A stretch of 64,000 nt of DNA from Rosa chinensis. Taxonomy: Eukaryota; Streptophyta; Magnoliopsida; Rosales; Rosaceae. This document shows positions 45,601-55,923 of this stretch, piece after piece. Location of the stretch: the NCBI RefSeq assembly GCF_002994745.2, contig NC_037090.1, positions 37,133,001 to 37,197,000 of the forward strand. The letters run 5' to 3'. Within the stretch, counting starts at the first letter, position 1, and every line of letters starts with the position of its first letter. The position numbers and the translations under genes are program-made. Under the pieces are notes generated by a model. It searched no databases. It saw only the letters and a program-made list of their open reading frames with translations, and was not told the DNA's origin.

Positions 45601-46039
45601 ATCCCAATTCAATTTCCCCAATCCCAATTCAATTTCTGGGTATTTTAGAACCCTAACGCACGATGTATCACTTACCTTGCCTTGTTGGTGGCTCTCCATT
45701 CAGTCTGAAATATCTCCACGTCTTGGGCCCTTCCGACATTACTATCGATCAAAGTTTGCAGATTCTTTTCTCTTTCTCTAGAGTGAGCTATTCCCCTTTT
45801 CGTTTTAGATTCTAAGTCTCAGAGTAGTGTTTTGGTATACTAACGATAGAGAAACAAATAATTGGACGAAAATGACCCTCTCCGATCAAATTTTTAACGG
45901 CACAATAGACGTCGTTAGACTGTAGTGAGTTATGTGAAAGTCGGATTCAAAATTGAGTGAGTTAAGTGATATTGTTAAAATTAACTCACTATATGTGTCG
46001 AACGTGTTAAAACTCAGTGACTATTCCTGATTTTTTCCC
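42667..46039 (-). mobile_element. MULE-2 with internally deleted transposase
   Basis: Terminal inverted repeats of about 185 bp (from 42667 and to 46039) begin GGGAAAAAATCAGGAAT. A perfect 9-bp duplication TTCCAAATA flanks it (42658-42666, 46040-46048). On the minus strand it encodes remnants of a MuDR-type transposase. It lies inside the probable solo LTR. Confidence 0.93.
43175..45039 (-). pseudogene. MuDR-type transposase, catalytic core deleted
   Basis: The minus frame from 45039 opens with the N-terminal MuDR motif (MEIHHGGRF, YKGGEVVYVDRLDPN) and after about 33 residues jumps to the post-catalytic region (ARKMPILGLLEAMR) and a SWIM zinc finger (CQLGVN...ACTYRRWELSGLLCPHAI), with GRGPGRPK-like basic sequence ending the frame at 44326. 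A CCHC knuckle, CSICKKKGHNKRTC, follows near 44170-44215, and a Ser/Gln-rich tail at 43175-43456, probably separate exons. The DDE domain is missing, so it could bind but not cut DNA. Confidence 0.8.
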
Positions 46040-46048
46040 TTCCAAATA

Positions 46049-47383
46049 ATAAGTAAATATGTTCATAAATGAACCACGTGAGATTTACTCACCTCTAACT
46101 CTAGCTGTGTCTTCATACGCCATATGAGATACACAAGCGCAACAATTCGTCTAAACAACTTTGTCAACTACCTAATAAAATACAACCTTGATTTAGTACA
46201 CGAAACACAAAAACAATTAATTCTCGAAACTCCCAAATTAAACCAAAAATCCGAAAGTAACTCAAATCCAGGTAAAACTTCATTCAAGATCACCCAAAGT
46301 TTCAAGGACACTTCTACGGTCAATATATCAAAACTACAAGTCAATCGGACGGTCGGATCCTTAAGGATTGAAAACTGATTGAACTGAAAACCCTAAAACT
46401 CTAACATGCTCATACGATTTCTAAAAATTACAAACTATATATCTCAATGCTCGTATCGACGAGTAGATCACAATGAGGAGCAGAAATTGTCCCGGAGGTG
46501 GCCGGAAGTAGCCACAAAGCTCCGCCACAGACAGTGGCAGAGTCGCCGCCGACCTCCAAATTGGGTGGCAAAGCCTATGCTAAAATCTTGCCCACAACAT
46601 GTACATCAACTTTCACAACTACACTGAAGTCAAATTGTAAGCTAATTAGCCGAAATTTACCTTAGAAGGAGGAGGGCCGATTGAAACCCTAGAATTTCAA
46701 TTCCACAATTCGATCTCTACGATTTGAATCGTTGCAAGCCACTTTGGGGAAAAGCATCTACGTCCTCTGGGCTCCAAAAGCCCTCAAGAATCACTGCCTA
46801 TGGTGGCCAAAGTTGAGAGATCCGTCAAACCCCAGATGTAGCGCCGCCGTGGGGCTTCCTAGCCTTGCTGCGCCTTCCATTACCGATTTCTTGCTTTGAT
46901 GCTGCCACAGACATCTAGAGGAGGATGAGGCGAAGATTTCCCAACAGGTGGCGTGGTCGAAAGGAGGAAAAATTGCCGGACAAAGGGGAGCGGCAATTTC
47001 CTTCAGGGAGAGAGAAAACGCAGATTGGGTTCCCAAAATTGGAAACCTGTCCTTCTTTGTAATTTTTACGAAGTTTCATGCTTTATACCAAAATGGAAAC
47101 TTTTTTCAAAACCCATAACTTCTTCATACGGACTTCCATTTTTGTGTTCCGCATATGCACGAACTCGTATGGACGTGCTCTACGACTTTTGTGAAGAAAG
47201 TTTTTGGAGAAACCCAACGTATAAAAAGTCAAACTTCGTACTCGCCCTGAAACCGTGAAATTCGAATAATTATTTGTCCGAAAATAATTTCACCACATCC
47301 TCGAACTACGTACTCATACCAACAACCACTTAATCAATTTTAGAAAATCCTTGGAAAATAATAACGAATTCTGGGGTATTACA
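46049..47383 (-). other. Start of the probable gypsy solo LTR (sense), non-coding
   Basis: Minus-strand sequence begins TGTAATACCCC at 47383 and continues through a stretch with GTCCATACGAGTTCGTGCAT-like elements common in long plant LTRs. Short open frames (46406-46627, 46791-47258) are not convincing genes. Confidence 0.45.
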
Positions 47384-48228
47384 TTTCTACCAAATGAGGA
47401 CTAAATAACTTGGCTTATTGATGTGTTTGCAACTTTGATGTACTTATTTTTCTTGTATTGTTCTTAAGAATGATAAATTTACCGAGTCCTTTTGTTTGTA
47501 TGTTAATTTAATAAAGGATGTGTTTCTCGTGAGGGTTTTGGATTAAAGAGCAAAGGTTAAAAATTGAGTTTTTTTGTTTGTATGGTAATCAATAAAGGGT
47601 GTCTTTCATTTAACTCATGCTTCTGTTTTGTTGTTTCTCTTATTCATGCTTGCTCTTATACATGAAGTTTGTCGTTTGTTGCGACTTGCAAGAGTTCTAT
47701 GCAGGTATGGTTAATTAATTTAATCAATTCTCTTGCATAGTCGAGATTGTCTATACATATATTGGTTAAGAAGTTCTAGCCCACCTAAATTTTCATTTCT
47801 GGAATCACCACTGGAAGGGCTCGGGTGAAATGTTTTTTTTTTGGGTCTAAAATGTCAGTTATTTAGTTGATTCAAAGTTTGCATTTCAAACATATAATTT
47901 CCACATGAAATTCAACATGGGGGATTAGATAGATGTGCTGTAGTAGGGAAACCAATACTCTCATGTACCAAGTTGCAGGAGAGCACTCACGCACACATCA
48001 AAATGTACCTGTAGCCTTGTGGGACGTGTTAGCCTATGTGCTTCTTTTGGTGGGTCTTGTGTACCTCTTGGATCTTGTAATAATGTCATTGACCAGAAAA
48101 AGAAAAAAAAATTAAAAGAAAAAAAAAATTAAAAGAAAAAAAAAAAGGCCTTGAAAGCCAAAGCAGAGCGGGGCCTTACACACGAGTGCCGGTCCAATTC
48201 CTTAATAGCTATCTCATTCTTGTTGTTA
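47384..48228. other. Intergenic DNA, possible retroposon tail
   Basis: No gene is supported. At 48000-48150 sequence such as TTGGATCTTGTAATAATGTC is followed by repeated A-rich blocks, which resembles the 3' end of a LINE or SINE. The small open frame 47933-48115 ends in Lys codons from the A-rich tail and is not credible. Confidence 0.4.
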
Positions 48229-48978
48229 GGGCAACTCCAACCATGGGGTGCTAAACTAAAATTTTGCCAATTATAAGACTTTGCTTCTCCAACCTTGTGT
48301 TTTTGTTGGATCTGGTCCTATTAATATGAGACTTGGGCTCATTTGGAGTCTCATATTTGAGACAAATCCAAGACCAGGACTCAGCACAGTGACCCGGGAC
48401 CACAGTTTCTGATTTCTCAGCCCAACAATTGAAGTGACGCGCTGGATGGCTTGGGTGAGTAGCACGCGCAGAAGGGAGAACAGGGGAGAAGGAAGACGCG
48501 CCCACTTGCGCTGGAGAGAGAAAAAGCACTGCAGGTGGTCTGCTCCAGTGGGCCCCGCAAGGCTCAGTTTGTCTGCTGCCGACCGTTGCGTGTCCCAACG
48601 GTCACTAAATGCACGGCTGAGATCGCTCCATTTTGAAAATGGACGGTCCGAGGTTGGCTTTTTTTTTTTTTTTACTGAACGGATCTATTTTCGATCTGAT
48701 GGCTCAGATTTGAGGGAAAAAAACTTATCAACGGCTCTTATTAAATGAAAGGTTATTATTTCATTTTTGTTCCAAAAAAATTTATAAAAATACCAGAAAA
48801 TTGAGGGAAAAAAATATACATGTTGGAACAGTAAAATGTAGGAAATTCTATAAATACCAACCCATTCTTTTCTATTTTCTCACACCAAATATCCTCCATC
48901 TCCTTCACAATTTTCCATTCATTAACCCATCTTCTTGTTCTTAAATATATCTTCCTTTTTTTTTTTGTCTTGGAAAAA

Positions 48979-49990
48979 ATGGCTCCAAGAGGGGATTCTT
49001 GGAGGCACAATGAAGAAGTTATTCTTTGCCAAGCTTGGATCACCGTTGGGGGTGATGGTTGCGTCGGAAAAGATTAAAAGTCGGACTTATTGTGGAGTCG
49101 TGTGGCGGAGGAGTACAATGCTCACAAACCGGCCGGTTGCATGGATAGAACACATTCTAGTTGCCACGCTCGTTGGAAGAAAATAAGTCCGGCATGTATG
49201 AAGTGGCGCCAAGCTCTTAACACGGTCGAACACTTTCAACGAAGAAGCGGCGAAAATATGGAGGATGAGGTAATTATATTGAAATATGTTCAATAATGAT
49301 TATTTTTTTATTTCTCATGTAGTTGTTAAAAGTAAAATGTTGTTATATAGTTTATTGATGGATTTATACTAAGCCAATTTTTTTTTAAATATTTTATTTA
49401 CTTAATATTATATGTAGCTCATGAATGTTAAATCAACGTACTACGACTCGGAAGGTTGCAATTTTGTGTTTGAGCATTGTTGGCAATACTTGAAAAATAC
49501 GGAAAAGTTTGGGAAAACGCCATCAATGGAAAACACCCACTTTAGTGTTCCTAATCATGTCAACTTGGATGACGATGGAACACCCACTACTGAGGATGAG
49601 CTTCCCTCATCAAGAAAGGTACGTCCTCAAGGACAGAAAGCTCAGAAGCTAGCTAAGAAAAAAGGCAATAAGCGGGATGCGGATGACCTACGAGTTCAAA
49701 TGCAGAAATGTTATGAACAAACAGAACGCGAGTACCAACAAAGGCAAAGACAGTTTGAGGAAGGTCAACTAATTGAGCAACGCGTTGAGGATGCTCGCAC
49801 GATGCAGGTGGATCCATCAATTTTCACCCCAAGACAGAGGAGTTATTGGGAGAGGAAGCAACAACAAATAATTGATAAGGAGGCAGAAACTTCAAGCATC
49901 CCGAAACAATCTCATGATCCTACACCCCCTGAAGGAGACAACACAGACTTGACCACTTATGATCCACTTGGCGAGACATCTTGGATGTAA
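48979..49990 (+). pseudogene. Harbinger Myb/SANT-like accessory protein
   Basis: Two exons: 48979-49269 and 49418-49990, with GT at 49270 and AG before 49418. Exon 1 has a trihelix/Myb-like domain (DSWRHNEEVILCQAWITV; SRVAEEYNAHKPAGCMDRT; HARWKKISPACMKWRQAL). Exon 2 adds SEGCNFVFEHCWQYLKN and a Lys/Gln-rich coiled-coil tail (EQTEREYQQRQRQFEEGQLI). In this superfamily the protein helps bind DNA and bring the transposase to the nucleus. A TAA at codon 33 (after VGKD), where relatives have Gln, breaks it by one C-to-T change. Confidence 0.8.
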
Positions 49991-50269
49991 TTAATATTGT
50001 TAGTTGCTTTGAATGGTTTGTGTTTTAATTTATGATAATAAAAATTATTTTGTTGAGTAGATCATCTTCGTAAAAAAGCACTGAACTTTTATTTTTATAA
50101 TAAAGCACACCACACAAATTAAAAGCACACAATACAAAGTAAAAGCATACCACACAACAATACAACCAAAGTAGGCCATGACCACTTATCATGACAACAT
50201 GGCCACTTATTGAAAGCACAAAAAAAAAACTCCTCACTGGTGGTTCTGATAAGCTTGTAACTTCATGGT

Positions 50270-51583
50270 CTATAGGTGATCGACTAGATCGTCTTGGAGG
50301 TTTTTATTCATCACTGGATATCTAACCTCCCTATAACGACGCAAGAATTGATTTAGTTGTTGCGGATTGCGATGAACATCGGTGTCTATTTCTAGTCTCT
50401 TATATATCTCTGCTTTCCTTGGTCTGGTTGGGATATCATCCAGATCAAATGGATCTGCTGCATCTTCATCATGCTCATCTTCAACAATCATATTGTGCAA
50501 GATAATGCACGTCATCATGATGTATTGAAGGTTCTCCTTACTCCACCTACAAGCTGGTCCTCTTATGATTGCCCTACGAGCTTGGAGAATACCAAATGCT
50601 CTCTCCACGTCTTTTCTGTGTGCTTCCTGCATCCTTGTGAAATGTTGTGTCTGCGGCGACCTCGGGTTTCGGATTGCTTGTACAAATGACCCCCACTTAG
50701 GGTATATGCCATCAACTAGGTAATAACATTGACGATAATGCCCATTACGTACCTGGTAGCTCACTTCAAGGGTTTCACCAACGCATTGAGCATTGAACAA
50801 CGGTGAACATCCAAGGACGTTAATATCATTCAGGGAACCTGGAAGTCCGAAGAAGGCATGCCAAATCCAAGTATCGTAGGAGGCCACCGCCTCTAAGATG
50901 ATTGTCAGTTTCCCCTTATGGCCAGTATATTGCCCTGCCCATTCGGTGGGACAATTTTTCCATTGCCAGTGCATACAATCAAGGCTACCGACCATCCCCG
51001 GGAATCCCCGTTCTTCAGCTTTGTCAAGCAGCCGTCACAAATCTGCAGGTGTTGGTCGGCAGAGGTAAGTCTCATGGTACACATTCTAGATTGCTTTTCT
51101 GAAGTGCTCAAAAATCTCAATGGCAGTGGTCTTCGCAATATCTAGGTAATCATCGCAGAAATCAACTGTGATGCCAGACGCGAGCATTCTCATGGCGCAT
51201 GTCAGCTTTTGTTCAGTGGATAAGCTTAGTCTCCCACAAGCATCTCTTGTTTGAACAAAATATGGGTCGTAGTTGGCCACGTCGCTCATCATCCTGTCAA
51301 AGACCCAAGGTTTCATTCTATATAGCCTACGAAATATGTTTGGTTCATACCTGCACGGATCAGTGAAGTATTGAGCTTTGAGGAGAAGATCCATCAGCTC
51401 TCGATCCTTGGCCTTATAGGTACGACCTTCTGAAGAACCACCCCATTGTGAATCCTCATCTTCCAGAGTTTGGATTTGCAAGGCAGCGGCATACATCATC
51501 AAGGCTCGTCGACGGCTTCTTCTTGATCTTTTTGCAACCATTTCGTCAAACAATTCATTGCAGAAATAGTTTAACAAAATCAA
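50270..51583 (-). pseudogene. PIF/Harbinger DDE transposase
   Basis: The minus frame from 51583 (or Met at 51541, MVAKRSRRSRRRALMMY) runs to 50270. N-terminal part: YFTDPCRYEPNIFRRLYRM; LSTEQKLTCAMRMLASGI, a helix-turn-helix-type region. Catalytic domain: GSLDCMHWQWKNCPTEW (first Asp), YYLVDGIYPKWGSFV (second Asp), HRKDVERAFGILQARRAI (Glu). All three acidic residues are kept. TAG after FRKAI and TGA after PTPADL (51020-51086) interrupt it. Length is near the usual 430 residues, so it died recently. Family endonuclease cuts at TWA sites. Confidence 0.9.
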
Positions 51584-51959
51584 AACGGAAAAGAAAGAAA
51601 TATTTGTGTGATTTGGATATGAGAAGTGTTTGTGAATTTGTGAGAGATGAGGATGACAATGACCCCATATTTATGGACAGTTTGAGTTCATATCATTAGA
51701 TAAGATATGACACGTGGCGGACCAAGACTCAACCGTAATTTGGACAGCCAATTAGAGATTGACACGTGGCGCTGAAATCACATCGAAATTCGGCTGTTTG
51801 GCATATATGCCGACGCAAAATATCAAACTATCTTCTAAATAGTTAGATTCTTTATCGTATGTGCCGACACTTTTGTCGTATATGCTGACAAAAAAAAAAT
51901 TAAAAACTTTTTTTAAATTCATTAAATAATAAGAATAATTTTTAAATATTATGATAAAA

Positions 51960-52161
51960 TGTTAAATTTGTGAAAGTAAAATACAAATGGAATTGGTCTA
52001 CTCATTTCATTTCATAGTCCCTTTATATAGGGATAGAATTACAACGGAAATATCGATTACATTAATGATACTAAATGCTGATTGAGCTGTGATTGTAATT
52101 CCTTGATTCCCTCCTCGTCAGTTGCTTTGACGAAGGCACATAATGTGTTTTTCCTTTAACA
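51960..52161 (-). repeat. 3' LTR of copia C
   Basis: 202 bp with inverted ends TGTTAAA/TTTAACA. Minus-strand TATATAAAG at 52021-52029 is the likely TATA box. Confidence 0.88.
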
Positions 52162-52359
52162 CTCCCCCTTGTGCCAAGTCAAAGACGAAATGGTGCATGA
52201 GTTGTTGTCTCACTAAAAACCTTGCCAAGTAACAATAAAAATCCTGTGGGACAAAAAATACACCTTGGTCGAAGGAAAAAAGCACAACGCACCTTCTACA
52301 TTTGAGGATGACATGTGTGTGTTAGACTCCCCCTGACGTCTACACCTCCCCCTGATACT

Positions 52360-53665
52360 TGCATTAATCAAGGGAGTTTGGAAAGACTTCGCATTCCTAT
52401 GTTTTTCACATGTTTCTCAAATGTGGCCTTGGGCAATGATTTGGTGAACAAATCTGCCACATTCTCCTTAGATCTTACTTGATTCACTTGAATCTTGAGG
52501 AGAGCCTGTTGTTGCTGATTGTAGAACAACTTTGGCTATATGTGTTTTGTGTTATCACCCTTAATATAACCTAGCTTCATCTGTTCGATGCAAGCTGCAT
52601 TGTCTTCACAAATGCAAGTAGGCTCTTCAGTGGTATAACTCAAACCACTAGTCCCTCGAATACGTGTAATGATAGTTCTTAACCATAAACACCCACGAAC
52701 CGCCTCATATAGAGCAATGATCTCTGAGTGGTTCGAGGAGGTAGCCACAAGGGTTTTCTTGGTTGATCTCCAAGATATCGCCGTGTTCCCATTGGTAAAT
52801 ACATAACCAGTTTGGGAGCAATCTTTATGTGGGTCAGAGACGTATCCAGCATCAGCAAAACCGACCAAAACGTCACTTGGCGTTTTAGTGTAGTGAGTGG
52901 CGTTTTCGCCATCAACATTTCCGTTAGGGATTGCAGTTCCATCTGCGGTCCCTCTTGTCTCTCTGTACGGAAAGAATAGTCTCAAGTCAATGGTTCCTTT
53001 TAGGTATCGGAAATTGTTCTTGATACCATTCCAGTGACGCTGCGTTGGCGCTGAGCTAAATCTAGCTAACAAGTTCACTGAGAATGCAATGTCTGGTCGA
53101 GCACATTGGGCTAAGTACAATAATGCGCCTATTGTACTTAGATAGGGAATTTCAGCTCCCAACACCTCTTCTTCATCTTCCTTTGGACGAAATTGATCTT
53201 TCTTTACATCCAAGCTTCGACTGATCATGGGAGTGCTAGCAGGATGCGCTTTGTCCATGTTAAATTGCCTGACTTTTGGACATATGCAGACTGGTGGAAT
53301 AGTATTCCACAAACTTGGTTTTCTAGTTCAAGGCCTAGACAGAATCGAGTTTTCCCAAGATCCTTCATCTCAAATTCGAATTTCAAATAGCTCACGGTTT
53401 CTCTTATTTCATCAAGAGTACCTATTATGTTCATATCATCGACATATACTGCTACATTTGCAAATCCGGAACTTGTTTTCTTTACGAATACGCAGGGGCA
53501 TAATTCATCGTTCTTATATCCCTTCCCAATCAAGTAGTCACTTAGACGGGTATACCACGTCCGCCTAGATTGTTTCAATCCATAAAGTGAGCGTTTCAAC
53601 CTAATTGCAAACGCACTCCGTGGTTTAGAGTCACTTGACTTAGGTAATGTAAGGTCATCAGGCAC

Positions 53666-53712
<47 letters not shown>

Positions 53713-53878
53713 AATCTAGATCCCCATAGAGATATGCAGTTACCACATCCATGAGCTGCATTTCCAGTCCTTCAGAAACTACTAAGCTAACTAAGTAGCG
53801 GAACGTTATAACGTCCATTACAGGAGAGTATGTCTCCTCGTAGTCAATTCCAGGGCGTTGTGAGAAACCTTGCGCCAC
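52360..53878 (-). pseudogene. copia C reverse transcriptase and RNase H
   Basis: The RT frame from 53878 has QRPGIDYEETYSPVMDVI, DVVTAYLYGDLDSEI, SLYGLKQSRRTWYTRLSDYL and the catalytic YVDD (VAVYVDDMNIIGT). A (TA)n run at 53671-53707 adds about twelve in-frame Tyr-Ile codons just after DLDSEI. A frame change near 53225-53312 leads to RNase H (DVLVGFADAGYVSDPHKDCS; STKKTLVATSSNHSEIIALY; EDNAACIEQMKLGYIKGDN). A TAG after TKHI (52536) ends the frame early; the remainder to about 52360 (ADLFTKSL-like) is in phase. RT is nearly intact but the protein cannot be made whole. Confidence 0.88.
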
Positions 53879-53935
53879 AAGGCAAGCCTTGTACCTCAGG
53901 ACTTCATTCTTCTCATTACGCTTTTTGACAAAGAC

Positions 53936-55923
53936 TCATTTATGTCCTACATGCTTTACACTTGGTGGGGTTAGCACTACCTGACCAAATACTTGTCTCT
54001 TTGTCAGAGAATCTAATTCTGCCTGGATTGCTTCTTTCCATTTAGGTCGATCTGCTCTTTGTTGACATTTTGCAAAAGAGCATGGTTCGATATCATCGTG
54101 CTCTATGATTTCTTGAGCAACAGTGTATGCAAATTCATCATCAATGTGTATGGAAGATCTTTCTATCAACTCATACGCACTCTCATAATCCATTGAGATT
54201 TCTTTGTTCTTTAGAATCATTTCAAACATCAGAGCGTCCTCCAGTATTGATTCATGGACATAACTGTAATCAGAGACAACCTCATGAGAGGGATTCTCTA
54301 CATTGATGATTAATGGATCGATTTGTGCCTTACTCACCCTCTTCTTCCTTGGGTGAGTGTCAATCGAACCAAGTGGCCTCCCCCTCTTCCTTTGGGTAAC
54401 CACGGCCTCAACCATACCTCCACTAAGTGTAGTTGCAGTGCCTCTATCTGCGGCACCGTGCCCCTTGTTGGGGACTTCTAACCTTGCAGGCACATTTGCA
54501 GCTGGTATATGTGATCTCGTCACTTTTGCGATATCAGTAAACGCATCAGGCATCGAATCTGCTACGTTCTGAAGATCGATTATTCTTTTCACTTCACTTT
54601 CACATTGTGAAGTGTGGGGATCAAAATGAGACAGAGTGGGGACAAACCATGACAATTCCTGTCGTTCCCTTGGAAAATCATTTTTCCTATCTCCCCCCAA
54701 CTACGGGAAGACTATCTCATCAAAGTGACAATCCGCAAATCTAGCGGTAAAGAGATCGCCTGTCAAGGGTTCCAAATAGCGGAGTTGGGGATTCGTATCC
54801 AATATAAATATTTAATCGTCTCTGATGACCCATTTTGGTGCGCTGTGGGGGCGCAATAGGCACATATACTGCGCAACCAAATATGCGTAAGTGTGAAATG
54901 TCAGGCTCATATCCAGTTACCAACTGGTACGCAGAAAATGGTTGGCTAGCAGTGGGTCTAAAATGAATAAGTAAAGCTGCGTGCAATATTGCATAACCCC
55001 AGGCAGATATAGGCAGGTTGATGCGCATAACCAATGCCCTAACCACCATCTGTAGCCTTTTGATGGTGGCTTGGGTACATGATGCTCTACATCGATCCCG
55101 ATAGACATGCAATAATCATCAAATGTTTTTGATGTAAACTCTCCAGCGTTATCAAGCCTTATAGACTTGATAGGGTGATCAGGGTGGTGAGCCCTTAAAC
55201 GTATAATCTGTGCTAGGAGTTTTGCAAATGCAGCATTTCTTGTGGACAATAAAGCGACATGTGACCAGATTGTCAAAGCATCCACCAGAACCATAAAGTA
55301 CTTAAATGGTCCGCATTCTGGATGGATAGGTCCACATATATCTCTTTGTATCCTTTGTAAGAATGGAATGTTTTGTTTTGTATCTTTAGCATAGGAAGAT
55401 CTCGATCCTGTTTTTGCTAAAGAGCAGGCTTTGCAAAACGAGTGATGTGCCTTTGAAATAGTCAATGAGGCATAATGGGAGGGAGGTAGTGCTTCTGGTA
55501 CTTCAGAAGGCAATGGCTGCATTTGAGCAGTACTAGGACCGACACCTTGCAGTGTGGCGAATTTTTGTTCCATTTTATTTTTCACTGGAAAGAAGAGATG
55601 TCCGTGTGAGTTCTTTTAAATACGGATTATCATGTCATGACCGGGGTGCCCTAGGAGGTCATGCCAAAGCCTGTATGAGTCAGTGTTCCACATTTCATTG
55701 TTGGTGATAGCATAGGATTCAATGATTCGAATCGTAGTGAGGTACAGTCCACTAGATTGACTCATAAGTTTCTCTAAAATGTGTTTCCTTCCACATTCAT
55801 TAGAGTTAATATCAAGGTATTCAGTTCCATTCTCACAATGTATTTCTACTGGATAACCATTGGCACAAATAGCTTTGAAACTTAACAAGGTTCGGTTAGC
55901 TCTTGGTGCATATAGAGCGTCTA
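53936..55923 (-). pseudogene. copia C GAG-pre-integrase, integrase and linker
   Basis: From the element F junction: LYAPRANRTLLSFKAICANG, SYRLWHDLLGHPGHDMIIRI (pre-integrase), then after a break near 55600 the integrase with HHSFCKACSLAKTGSRSSYA, DICGPI (first Asp) and IRLDNAGEFTSKTFDDYC (second Asp). A frameshift after HHVPKPPSK (about 55075) breaks it before the Glu. The linker frame 53936-54700 has KAQIDPLIINVENPSHEVVS and DRPKWKEAIQAELDSL, which leads into RT. Confidence 0.85.

Larger units (their letters stand above)
37492..47383 (-). mobile_element. Probable gypsy-type solo LTR, split by elements E and MULE-2
   Basis: Minus-strand start TGTAATACCCCAGAATTC (from 47383) is typical of long gypsy LTRs; the other end reads GGGGCATAATA (37492), an imperfect mirror. 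TTTCT flanks both sides (37487-37491, 47384-47388), though in T-rich DNA. Without elements E and MULE-2 about 3.15 kb remain, with no coding domain. Parts match 18014-19110 in inverse orientation. Confidence 0.5.
48229..51959. mobile_element. PIF/Harbinger DNA transposon, interrupted by copia C
   Basis: The left end GGGCAACTCCAACC at 48229 follows TTA (48226-48228), the target duplication of this superfamily. The element has its two typical genes, a Myb/SANT-like protein on plus and a DDE transposase on minus, arranged tail to tail. The right end is not visible because copia C was inserted at 51960. Both genes have nonsense codons. Confidence 0.8.
51960..55923 (-). mobile_element. Ty1/copia retrotransposon C, 3' part
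   Basis: The 3' LTR (51960-52161) is followed rightwards by the polypurine tract (plus-strand CTCCCCCTTGTGCC, 52162-52175), RNase H, RT, linker and integrase on minus. At 55924 element F interrupts it, so gag and the 5' LTR lie beyond the window. It is inserted in the Harbinger element (left flank TAAAA). Its proteins are close to A and B but its LTR is different. Confidence 0.9.

Noticed and set aside
47933..48115. A 60-codon frame with a hydrophobic stretch that looks like a small membrane protein
   Set aside because: Its C-terminal Lys codons come from an A-rich tract and it overlaps a possible retroposon tail.
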